From positions 1 through 28,618 of the forward strand of contig CAZKPD010000018.1 in NCBI GenBank assembly GCA_964554585.1: a stretch of DNA of 28,618 nt. The letters are read 5' to 3'. Positions 7,736 to 14,702 of this stretch are shown piece after piece (position 1 is the stretch's first letter; each line of letters opens with the position of its first letter). A model generated the notes under the pieces. It did not search any database, was not told the origin of the DNA, and saw only the letters and a list, made by a program, of their open reading frames with translations. Both the position numbers and the translations under genes were made by a program. The stretch comes from Perlabentimonas sp964554585 (lineage in GTDB: Bacteria > Bacteroidota > Bacteroidia > Bacteroidales > Tenuifilaceae).

Positions 7736-9544
7736 TTAAAATAGTTCAAGGTTATCGTCATCCTCATCAAACAGTTCGATCTCCTCTTCATTGGTTAAAC
7801 CCAATGATACTTGGTCATGAACCTTATGCTCACTGGCCATGGTATAGGAACGCTTTACCTCGTCGAAATTCTCACTTTGCTCAATGACGAACTCTCGCTT
7901 TAGCAAATCGTAGATCTGATTAAACTGCTGGATGATCGCTACAATCACCTTTTCGAAAAAATCGTAGTATTTAACTTTGCCTATGGATATGCTGATCTCC
8001 TTACGGATGTTAGTACTTAGACCAATGCTTGTGCTTAGCAAGCTAACAATTTTATTGTGCTTCTCATTGAGCTGCTCTAAAATATGGCTCATAGATTCTG
8101 CTACATCAGTAATCAAATTGGTTTCTCTCATGCCCACAACGCTTTCGCTTGTCCCTTGGGTAAGCGATTGGGAAATACTCTCAACCTGAGCAAAAACATC
8201 GGTTATAAGATTTTCTATCCCTTCCATATCCTTATAAAGCTGCTGAATACGTTTTAGGGCTTCGTCCGATTCGCCATTACTAAGCTCGGCTTCTGTAAAA
8301 TGCTTACAGGTAGAAACGAATTGATCTTTTAGAGAGAATACCGACTTTGAAAACTCATCAAGGCCCACGGAAACCTGATTGATGTTGGACTGAAATTGAT
8401 GTACTTGATGTGCATATGCTTCGGTTGCGCTAACAAAACGGCGTAACACATCAGCAGATGTATGCAGCTTATGGATAAACTCCTCCATGTGAATCTCCCC
8501 GGAATTATCCTGAGACACGTATATCTCTTGGCACATTGAGGCGATATGGGTCATATCGTCACCAATCTCCATAAACTTATTGGTAATAATCTCTATGGCC
8601 TTTTGGTACTCTTTATTGGCATACACTAGCTGGGCGGATTGAAGGTTGGCTACATCCCTAATCTTCATCATCAGCTTGCCCTGATTATCTACCCCGCTCG
8701 TATTAGTCACTCGAGCCGTTTCTTCCAGCTCAATCAGCAACTTTTTGTGGGTATCATGCACATGTTCCATTTTTTGCCGAATAATATCATGGTACTGCAA
8801 GTTGGTAATGATATCGGCAATACTTTTGGATGTGCCGTCAGTTTGAACACGTAAACGGGGGATAAGACGCGATGCCTCTTCATGCTTTTCGGCAAAAAGG
8901 ATAATGCCCAAATGAACGTTATTCAACACCAAATCCAAATCTTTTACGCTGCTACTGCGGATGTTCTCAAATTGAGACAGCATCCCCTTAATTTCCGATT
9001 TTAGCTTTTCAAAATCTAGCACACTGCGCTGGTTATAGCTTTTAAAGGCATCAATAATAGATGTGAATTGTAGCAATTTGCGCTCAACCTCTTCGGTGAA
9101 AGCAGGATTGGCAGAGGTTAAAATTTTAAGATTGGCCAAGAGAATCTCAAGTGTGAGCAAATCTTGGGTCAAGTTCTTAAGCGGGAAATAGAGTTTATCC
9201 AGCAATTCTAGCATTTTTGTCAACCTGCTTATGGTATTGTTGAGATTCATGGTAAACTCTGATTGAATGCGATTTATAGTTTTATAAAACGCTTCAATAT
9301 CTGTCAGCAAACCCTCTGATTCATCTGTGGTGAGCGAGTTAAAAATGTCTAATGCATTAGCAGCTATTAATTTCGACTGCTTAAAGTACTCCTTAAAATC
9401 TGCATTTAACCCTAAAAAATCTTCGGATGAGCACTGATGCAGTCGCAGTATTTGACCATCAATCCCCCGAAAGACATCAATAAACTGATCTATTGAAAAT
9501 TTGCCTGAAAGCACCATGCTAGAATTGGGTTTGTGTTGAACCAT
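7736..9544 (-). CDS. Helical chemotaxis-associated protein with CheZ-like DxxxQ motif
   Basis: This is a 602-aa soluble, almost wholly alpha-helical protein with no signal peptide or membrane segment. I start it at the ATG at 9544; a TTG two codons upstream is possible. Residues 249-262 read LQYHDIIRQKMEHV, which resembles the catalytic helix of CheZ: CheZ uses Asp143 and Gln147 in a DxxxQ pattern, and here D253 and Q257 match. A related helix recurs at 524-534 (KVKYYDFFEKV) with D528 and K532, suggesting two similar halves of about 275 residues, the second degenerate. The tail is very acidic and ends NLELF. It is the first gene of the che operon, 12 bases before the STAS gene. It could be a CheY phosphatase, or a receptor-like helical bundle without the usual MCP hairpin. 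No named family was recognised with certainty. Confidence 0.8.
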   Translation of the reverse strand: MVQHKPNSSMVLSGKFSIDQFIDVFRGIDGQILRLHQCSSEDFLGLNADFKEYFKQSKLIAANALDIFNSLTTDESEGLLTDIEAFYKTINRIQSEFTMNLNNTISRLTKMLELLDKLYFPLKNLTQDLLTLEILLANLKILTSANPAFTEEVERKLLQFTSIIDAFKSYNQRSVLDFEKLKSEIKGMLSQFENIRSSSVKDLDLVLNNVHLGIILFAEKHEEASRLIPRLRVQTDGTSKSIADIITNLQYHDIIRQKMEHVHDTHKKLLIELEETARVTNTSGVDNQGKLMMKIRDVANLQSAQLVYANKEYQKAIEIITNKFMEIGDDMTHIASMCQEIYVSQDNSGEIHMEEFIHKLHTSADVLRRFVSATEAYAHQVHQFQSNINQVSVGLDEFSKSVFSLKDQFVSTCKHFTEAELSNGESDEALKRIQQLYKDMEGIENLITDVFAQVESISQSLTQGTSESVVGMRETNLITDVAESMSHILEQLNEKHNKIVSLLSTSIGLSTNIRKEISISIGKVKYYDFFEKVIVAIIQQFNQIYDLLKREFVIEQSENFDEVKRSYTMASEHKVHDQVSLGLTNEEEIELFDEDDDNLELF

Positions 9545-9641
9545 GAACAAGGATGGCTTGGTACAGTTAAGAATTTTGTGAGATTAACTATTCTTTGTAC
9601 CCTTTTCTTAAAAATAGGTTACAGTAACATTTCTTTGGGTA

Positions 9642-10001
9642 CTATCGGAGTATTGCCTGCCTAACCTTTTCTATAAACGAATTTATATCAATGGGTTTCC
9701 TAATAAACTCAACAGCCCCATATTGCAGGCTCATCTCAATATTTTCTGCCGAATCAACTGCAGACACAATGATTACAGGAATATGACCAGCCTGTGCATT
9801 AGCCTTAAATGTGCGTAAAAACTCCAATCCGCTAATTTCCGGCATTAACAAATCGAGAAGAATAAGCTTTGGTTGCTGTTTTTCAATGAGTTTAAATGCC
9901 TCTTTAGCTCCAAAAGCGGTAACAGTTTCATAACCCTCTTCCTGCAGAATAGCCTCAAGCAACACCTGATTTGTAGCCGAATCATCAACAATTAGTATCA
10001 T
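9642..10001 (-). CDS. Single-domain response regulator (CheY-like)
   Basis: This 119-aa protein is a receiver only: acidic pair D6/D7 (ILIVDDSATN), phosphoacceptor D50 (LILLDLLMPEISG), IIVSA for the switch strand and FIRKPID with the conserved Lys. No output domain follows. It lies 97 bases upstream of the first che operon gene, on the same strand, and has its own near-consensus promoter, so it may lead a long transcript that includes the che genes. No terminator was seen in the gap after it. It is closer in style to hybrid-kinase receivers than to the cheA-linked CheY. Confidence 0.9.
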   Translation of the reverse strand: MILIVDDSATNQVLLEAILQEEGYETVTAFGAKEAFKLIEKQQPKLILLDLLMPEISGLEFLRTFKANAQAGHIPVIIVSAVDSAENIEMSLQYGAVEFIRKPIDINSFIEKVRQAILR

Positions 10002-10026
10002 ATTTTTTGAAATAATTAATTACAAT

Positions 10027-10058
10027 CAAATTTACACCTAATTATCACTTACGGCAAA
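10027..10058 (-). promoter_or_regulatory. Near-consensus Bacteroidota promoter for the leftward signalling block
   Basis: On the minus strand TTTG (10058-10055) is followed after 20 nt by TAAATTTG (10034-10027). This fits the Bacteroidota primary-sigma pattern TTTG-N19-TAnnTTTG. The start of transcription would fall near 10020, giving a leader of about 20 nt before the response regulator ATG at 10001. Confidence 0.75.
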
Positions 10059-10117
10059 TTTTTAGGGTTAGTTTAATTACCCCAAAACGGTGATATGTCT
10101 CATTCAAAATTTTTATT

Positions 10118-10125
10118 TATCTTTA
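10118..10125 (+). promoter_or_regulatory. Possible -7 box for the Crp/Fnr gene
   Basis: TATCTTTA resembles TAnnTTTG with the last base changed, 27 bases before the ATG at 10153. No convincing -33 TTG is at the right distance, so this is a weak call. It would make the intergenic region divergent, with the leftward promoter at 10027-10058. Confidence 0.3.
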
Positions 10126-10152
10126 ACAAGCCTAGCAAAAGATTAACCCGCT

Positions 10153-10842
10153 ATGAATGAGAACTCAAAACCCGAAAACCGAAGTAGTAGCCCGCTATCT
10201 CTTATAGATTCTCTTTTACTCCCTCAGGAAAGAGAACTCCTATTTAGCACTCCCAAAGTAGAGTACGTGAAGCGGGATATTATAGCGAAACAAAACGCCA
10301 GAATTGCAGAAATTCCCATTATCACTTCCGGGTTAGTTAAGCTGTCCAAAGAGATGCGAAGGGATAAGAACATGATCATTCGGATAGTGAAGCCGGGTTG
10401 TTTTTTAGGGTTATCCTCTGTTTTTGGAAGCGAAATGTATGAATACTCCGTGTTAGCCCTAGAGAATACCACCGTAAAATTTGTAGACATAGGGGTACTG
10501 AAGCAGATAATGAAAGAGAATAATGCTTTCTGTTTTGAGATTATAAAACAGCTGGGAAGAGATAGCGTGCTCAACATCAATAGGCTGGCATCCCTTTTAC
10601 ACAAGCAGCTTCCGGGTAGGGTTGCCGATATTCTTCTCTACTTTGCCGAAGAAATCTATGAAAACCACACGTTTACCATCCCCTTGACCCGACTAGAGCT
10701 GGCCGAGCTGGCCGGTACCACTAAAGAAAGCCTCATAAGAACCCTATCGGAATTTAAGCACGACAAGATTATTGATACTACACGGAATCATGTTAGTATT
10801 AAAAGTATGGATATTATCAAAACGCTGAGCAGGCTCGGATAA
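10153..10842 (+). CDS. Crp/Fnr-family transcriptional regulator
   Basis: This 229-aa protein has a cyclic-nucleotide-binding-like beta barrel (about 30-145) and a C-terminal winged helix (about 160-229) with the helix-turn-helix LTRLELAELAGTTKESLIRTL. The N-terminus lacks the Cys cluster of oxygen-sensing FNR. The only two Cys noted are in KPGCFLGL and NAFCFEI, so an iron-sulfur cluster is unlikely. The cAMP-binding motif is also not evident, so the effector is unknown. It is read divergently from the che-side response regulator and is followed after 37 bases by a receiver gene on the same strand, with which it probably forms an operon. Regulators of this kind often control neighbouring genes. 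Confidence 0.9.
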   Translation: MNENSKPENRSSSPLSLIDSLLLPQERELLFSTPKVEYVKRDIIAKQNARIAEIPIITSGLVKLSKEMRRDKNMIIRIVKPGCFLGLSSVFGSEMYEYSVLALENTTVKFVDIGVLKQIMKENNAFCFEIIKQLGRDSVLNINRLASLLHKQLPGRVADILLYFAEEIYENHTFTIPLTRLELAELAGTTKESLIRTLSEFKHDKIIDTTRNHVSIKSMDIIKTLSRLG

Positions 10843-10879
10843 TTAGCTCAGAGCATTTAGTGGCGGGGGAACGTAGCAA

Positions 10880-11263
10880 ATGAAAAACGCTTATACCATA
10901 CTAATCGTTGATGATATCTTCATCAATAGAATGCTTATAAAGGAGATAGCCAAGAGCATTAGCTCTAGGCTGTTTGAAGCCGAAAACGGAAAGGAAGCTA
11001 TCGACATTCTTTTGCAAGAGGAAATTGATTTAGTGCTTATGGATATTGAGATGCCGGTTATGAATGGCATAGAAACTACCAGATACATTAGAACTAAGAT
11101 GCCCCCGGGCAAAAGGTCGGTTCCAATAATCGCTTTAACAGCGCATAACCCGGATATTTTTGCTGCAGATTTTGAGCACGTTGGCTTTGATAAGCTTCTT
11201 ACCAAACCATACAACATTTCAAAAGTGCTTAGGCTTATTGAAGAGGTATTCTCCAAGGGTTAA
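10880..11263 (+). CDS. Single-domain response regulator
   Basis: This is a receiver-only protein of 127 aa with acidic pair D11/D12 (ILIVDDIFINR), phosphoacceptor D55 (LVLMDIEMPVMNG), PIIALTAH for the switch Thr strand and LLTKPYN with the conserved Lys. The MDIEMPVMNGIE and TRYIR elements are those of receivers detached from hybrid sensor kinases. It lies 37 bases after the Crp/Fnr gene on the same strand. The cognate kinase is not identifiable from the window. The membrane GAF sensor at the left edge and CheA are both possible donors. Confidence 0.9.
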   Translation: MKNAYTILIVDDIFINRMLIKEIAKSISSRLFEAENGKEAIDILLQEEIDLVLMDIEMPVMNGIETTRYIRTKMPPGKRSVPIIALTAHNPDIFAADFEHVGFDKLLTKPYNISKVLRLIEEVFSKG

Positions 11264-11303
11264 AAATGCCCATATCTCTTAGGTATGATTACTAAATTAT
11301 TAC

Positions 11304-11311
11304 TACCTTTA
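11304..11311 (+). promoter_or_regulatory. Possible -7 box for the HU-SPOR gene
   Basis: TACCTTTA is one base away from TAnnTTTG and lies 33 bases before the ATG at 11345, in the 81-base gap after the receiver gene. No good -33 element was found. Confidence 0.3.
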
Positions 11312-11344
11312 GGGGCAGAATTATGTCAACTAACCGCTTGAGCC

Positions 11345-12700
11345 ATGACCAAAGAATTCCTAATTGAACTCTTACAAAAAAATGTTCGGGTTATCCTTCC
11401 GGATTTTGGAGCATTTCTATTAAAAGATGATGGTTCTGAGGTGTTTAAGCCTCAAAACCTGACCTTTAGCCCTTTTCTAAAGTACAACGACGGAATGCTT
11501 GAGAATAGCCTAGCAACCAAAAAGAAGATTACAAAGGACAAGGCCAAGGAGAGGATAGAAAATTTTATCGAGGAACTTAAGAATGAATTGGCCGCAAATA
11601 AAACATATGAGCTCCCGGGTATCGGTTTACTTTATACCGATCAACGGGGAAGCGTGTTTTTTAAGCCAATAACCGCTGAAGGTGATGAGGCGGATAAAAC
11701 TGCAAAACCTGAGGTTACTAAACCGGTTATTGCCAAAGAATCTCCCAAAAAAGAGGAAGCCGCAAAGAGTGAGCAAAAAAAGGAGATTCCAAAAAAACCA
11801 GTTGCTCAGCCAGACGAACCAAAGGTTAAGGCAACAGCCAAACCTGAAGAACCCGCTAAAATTGAACCGCCTAAGGAAGTTACTCCGAAGAAACCAATTG
11901 AGGTCCCCGTTCAAAAACCGGAACCAAAAACAGAAGTTCAAGAGGTGGTTAGTAAGGAGGAGAAACAGGAGGAACCTGCAAAAGCAGAAATACCCAAAAT
12001 GACTGCTCCTATACCAAAAAAGGTTGAACCTCCTGTTAAACCCACAAGTTCAGCAAAGCCTACTCAGCAAAAACAGGATAAAGCCAAGCGCTCTGGAGGA
12101 ACCGGTAGGGCCATTCTGACGGGCATACTCTTTGGACTTGGTTTAGTTGTTCTGCTTATTGGTGGATGGTACCTATACGATAGCGGTATTGCTGCATCTA
12201 CTCTCAAAAAAGTAAAAAAACCTGCTAAAGTAACACAAACTGAAACGCTTCCTGAAGTTGAGGTTGAGGAATTTGATAACATTCCACAGGAGGACATAGC
12301 GCAGGAAGAGATGCAAACCAAACAGCGTGCCGGAGAATTTGACGAAGAGTTCAATAAGCTAAGTCAACAAATGGACAAAACCTCACAGAGCGGTGATCCA
12401 AAAGAAGAGGTTAGTAAAACCAGAATATCGCAAACTCCAAAATCGGAAAAAACGGTGATTGTTCCACAAAAAAAAATAGAGGGAGTTTACCACATCATTG
12501 TGGGAAGTTTTAGAAATGTAACCTATGCCGAAAAGCTAGCGGACGACATGAACTCCTCGGGCTACAAATCTAGGGTTATTACCCAGCCCTCCGGAATGCA
12601 TGCGGTAACGCTTGGTACATTTTTAGCTCGACAGGAAGCTGAGGACTCCATGAACGTGTGGAAATTACAATACCCAAACATCTGGATACTAAATCAGTAA
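11345..12700 (+). CDS. HU-like domain, membrane segment and SPOR domain protein
   Basis: This 451-aa protein has four parts. Residues 1-110 form an HU/CCDC81-like domain, of the type found as an N-terminal module in Bacteroidota SPOR proteins (FLIELLQKNVRVILPDFGAFL ... YELPGIGLLY). Residues about 115-245 are a Lys/Pro/Glu/Ala-rich low-complexity linker. A single membrane span lies at about 255-276 (ILTGILFGLGLVVLLIGGWYL). A charged linker leads to a C-terminal SPOR domain (about 379-450, YHIIVGSFRNVTYAEKLADDM). SPOR domains bind denuded glycan strands of peptidoglycan, usually at division sites. The topology puts the HU-like part in the cytoplasm and the SPOR part in the periplasm, so the protein could tie the cytoplasmic face to the septal wall. 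The metalloprotease gene starts one base after its stop. Confidence 0.88.
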   Translation: MTKEFLIELLQKNVRVILPDFGAFLLKDDGSEVFKPQNLTFSPFLKYNDGMLENSLATKKKITKDKAKERIENFIEELKNELAANKTYELPGIGLLYTDQRGSVFFKPITAEGDEADKTAKPEVTKPVIAKESPKKEEAAKSEQKKEIPKKPVAQPDEPKVKATAKPEEPAKIEPPKEVTPKKPIEVPVQKPEPKTEVQEVVSKEEKQEEPAKAEIPKMTAPIPKKVEPPVKPTSSAKPTQQKQDKAKRSGGTGRAILTGILFGLGLVVLLIGGWYLYDSGIAASTLKKVKKPAKVTQTETLPEVEVEEFDNIPQEDIAQEEMQTKQRAGEFDEEFNKLSQQMDKTSQSGDPKEEVSKTRISQTPKSEKTVIVPQKKIEGVYHIIVGSFRNVTYAEKLADDMNSSGYKSRVITQPSGMHAVTLGTFLARQEAEDSMNVWKLQYPNIWILNQ

Positions 12701-12701
12701 A

Positions 12702-13430
12702 ATGCCTTTTTTGAGAAAACAGGGCCCTATTCTTTGGAAATTGGATGGGGTTGGAGATATTATTCTAAAACGACGCAAGGGCTCCAAAGGTGTCTCCATT
12801 GCCATTAAACCATCAAATCAGGTTGTGGTCACTTTCCCAATGGGTTACCCGCTTAGCCAAGTAAAATGGCTTGTGGAGAATAGGCGTAACTGGATAGCCA
12901 AAACCCAAGAAAAGAATAGGGCGAAGGAACCAGTACAGCCCATTGGCTCTGGTTTTAAGACTCGTGAACATGAGTTACAGCTAATCCCCTCGATGGTACA
13001 AACCACTAAAGTAAAAATTGAGGGTAAAAAACTAGCTGTTACTCACCCCTTCCATCTCAACACCGATGACACCCAATTTCAGGAAGTACTGAAGGGGATA
13101 ATTGCCGAAACTTACCGCATGGAGGCCCAAACACTCCTCCCGCAACGCGTTGAACTATTGGCCAAACAGCATAACCTTACCTACAATACACTGAGGATTA
13201 AAAACATAACCTCTCGATGGGGTAGCTGCTCTGTAAAAGGCAATATAAACCTGAGTATTTACCTGATGAAACTCCCTGATCACCTGATAAACTATGTCAT
13301 ACTACATGAGCTTGCTCATAGAGTACACATGAACCATAGCAACGAATTTTGGAGTTTTTTAGATGGACTGGTAAGTAGTAATGCCAAAATACTTTCCAAG
13401 GAGCTGAAAGGCTACACCTGCCGAATTTAA
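12702..13430 (+). CDS. YgjP-like zinc metallopeptidase (DUF45 / M48-like)
   Basis: This 242-aa protein belongs to the YgjP/DUF45 family of predicted zinc-dependent proteases. The metal site is visible as H202-E-x-x-H206 (HELAHRVH) with the third ligand H212 in MNHSNEFW. The family signature RWGSCS with preceding hydrophobics comes just before it (ITSRWGSCSVKGNINLSIYL). There is no signal peptide, so it is cytoplasmic. The start ATG lies one base after the stop of the HU-SPOR gene, implying co-transcription. Its end overlaps the stop codon of the convergent nitroreductase gene in the four bases TTAA. The substrate is unknown. Confidence 0.92.
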   Translation: MPFLRKQGPILWKLDGVGDIILKRRKGSKGVSIAIKPSNQVVVTFPMGYPLSQVKWLVENRRNWIAKTQEKNRAKEPVQPIGSGFKTREHELQLIPSMVQTTKVKIEGKKLAVTHPFHLNTDDTQFQEVLKGIIAETYRMEAQTLLPQRVELLAKQHNLTYNTLRIKNITSRWGSCSVKGNINLSIYLMKLPDHLINYVILHELAHRVHMNHSNEFWSFLDGLVSSNAKILSKELKGYTCRI

Positions 13431-13957
13431 AAATGGTATCCTTCCCACGAAACCAGCTCTTCTAATGATTTTCTCTCCAAATGCAGTTTAGAGTAATTAT
13501 CCTTTTCCAATGGATATCCAATGGGGACAAGCGCTATGGGCGAAACATGTTTGGGTAATTTAAGAATGGATGCACATCGGAATGCGTCAAATTTGCAAAC
13601 CCAGCTTGTTCCCAATCCAACCTCAGCAGCAGCAAGGGTCAGATGATCAACGGCTATGGCCACATCAATGTCACAATGGCTTTTACCATCAGCTCTGCGC
13701 CAAGCCTCGCTGTAGTTACCACAAGCTACAATAATGATTGGTGCCGAACTTAACCACGATCCGGCATAGCATTCGGCCAGCTGTGATTTTAACGGATCTT
13801 TCGACACTACAACAAACCGAACAGGTTGGAAATTAACTGCAGAGGGTGCCATTCGAGCGCATTCTAAAACGCTCACAAGCAACTCTTTAGGAACCTCCCT
13901 ATGGTCATACTGACGGCACGAATACCTATCCCGTACCAGTTTAGAAAACAAAGTCAT
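13427..13957 (-). CDS. Nitroreductase-family flavoprotein
   Basis: This is a 176-aa member of the FMN-dependent nitroreductase superfamily. The N-terminal RDRYSCRQYDHREVP contains the phosphate-binding Arg/Ser pattern typical of the family. It is followed by CARMAPSAVNFQPVRFVVV, and the C-terminal half has VDHLTLAAAEVGLGTSWVCKFD and ALVPIGYP, both characteristic. The enzyme likely reduces nitro, quinone or related groups with NAD(P)H as a dimer in the cytoplasm; the physiological substrate cannot be read from the sequence. It is read convergently with the YgjP-like gene and overlaps it by four bases. The length is typical of the short nitroreductases. Confidence 0.93.
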   Translation of the reverse strand: MTLFSKLVRDRYSCRQYDHREVPKELLVSVLECARMAPSAVNFQPVRFVVVSKDPLKSQLAECYAGSWLSSAPIIIVACGNYSEAWRRADGKSHCDIDVAIAVDHLTLAAAEVGLGTSWVCKFDAFRCASILKLPKHVSPIALVPIGYPLEKDNYSKLHLERKSLEELVSWEGYHF

Positions 13958-13991
13958 TGCAACAGAATGATTATAGAATAAATAGCAACTA

Positions 13992-14270
13992 CTAGGCTAC
14001 GTTATTGAAACGATCGATAAGCTGATGAGCTTGTTCTAAAAAATAGTTTCTAACCTCTTGGTAGTACTTTTTAGATTCTGACTTATCTTTTAGCTCGGAT
14101 CTACAAATCTTAGCAATAACCTCACGTTCTAAGGCCATTGCATCGGCAATAATTTGTAAAACATTCTCCAAATTCAAGTTTGGAGAATAGGCCAGATGGG
14201 TACAACACTCCTGTAAAAAATGTTTTATCCAATGCTTAACGCCTTTCTTTAATTTCCTAATGCTTGCCAT
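13992..14270 (-). CDS. Small conserved-looking helical protein of unknown function
   Basis: This 92-aa protein is predicted to be alpha-helical. The N-terminus is basic (MASIRKLKKGVKHWIKHFLQ), then comes ECCTHLAYSP with two adjacent Cys, then an amphipathic helical body ending in EQAHQLIDRFNN. No domain was recognised. Short proteins beginning with this MASIRKLKKG pattern are, from memory, present in other Bacteroidota as hypothetical proteins. It lies 34 bases upstream of the nitroreductase gene on the same strand and may be co-transcribed with it. The reading frame has normal codon use, which supports it being real. Confidence 0.7.
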   Translation of the reverse strand: MASIRKLKKGVKHWIKHFLQECCTHLAYSPNLNLENVLQIIADAMALEREVIAKICRSELKDKSESKKYYQEVRNYFLEQAHQLIDRFNNVA

Positions 14271-14383
14271 AAGCCTAAAAGGTTAAATTACTTTTACTCC
14301 TGCTCAATTCAAGCGCCTCTTATCATGCACTAATATAAAAACTTTAACATTAAAGAAAAGGATTTTCTACATTTTTCTTATGT

Positions 14384-14422
14384 AAAAAAGCCACTCCATT
14401 CAAATAAGCATGGAGTGGCTTT
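14384..14422 (-). terminator. Strong hairpin terminator
   Basis: A perfect 13-bp stem (AAAGCCACTCCAT with ATGGAGTGGCTTT, 14387-14399 and 14410-14422) with a 10-nt loop is followed on the minus strand by six Us (As at 14384-14389). It ends the leftward unit that includes the 32-aa membrane peptide, 24 bases after its stop. It would also isolate the 92-aa gene to the left. Confidence 0.88.
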
Positions 14423-14445
14423 CGGAATATGATACTGTTTGCACC

Positions 14446-14544
14446 TTACAAGGCGAAACCAATAATCATAACAACAGCCATAATAGCTGCAAATATTAAC
14501 AGGCTAACCCAAATTGGGAGAGACTTTTTTTCTTTTGTGCTCAT
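14446..14544 (-). CDS. 32-aa single-span membrane peptide
   Basis: An ATG at 14544 opens a 32-codon frame ending in TAA at 14446-14448. The N-terminus is polar and basic (MSTKEKKSLP), followed by a continuous hydrophobic helix (IWVSLLIFAAIMAVVMIIGF) that reaches almost to the C-terminus. It is therefore a one-pass membrane peptide with its N-terminus probably inside. Placement just before a strong terminator, with no other gene to explain that terminator nearby, supports it being translated. It lies 158 bases downstream of the 119-aa secreted-protein gene and in the same direction as the Ca2+ ATPase. No known family was recognised. It may act on a membrane partner such as the ATPase. Confidence 0.62.
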   Translation of the reverse strand: MSTKEKKSLPIWVSLLIFAAIMAVVMIIGFAL

Positions 14545-14702
14545 AATTATATGTGTTATGCTCTGCTCACAAAATCTCCGGACTGTGCAGGGGCTATCCG
14601 TATTAACCGCTCACGATATCCTTAGATGATTGAAAGCTGGGCAAGATTGTGTTGTAAAAGAAATGTTCAATTATTAAAATTTGAGGAAGCTTTTAATAAA
14701 CA

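Noticed and set aside
11345..11680. HU-like region as a separate, free nucleoid HU protein
   Set aside because: The frame is continuous with the membrane span and SPOR domain, so it is a domain of one protein.
11627..12354. Minus-strand and alternate-frame open frames across the HU-SPOR gene
   Set aside because: They arise from the Lys/Pro/Glu-rich repeat-like linker, whose codons read as Phe/Leu/Arg-rich or Arg/Lys-rich sequence in other frames.
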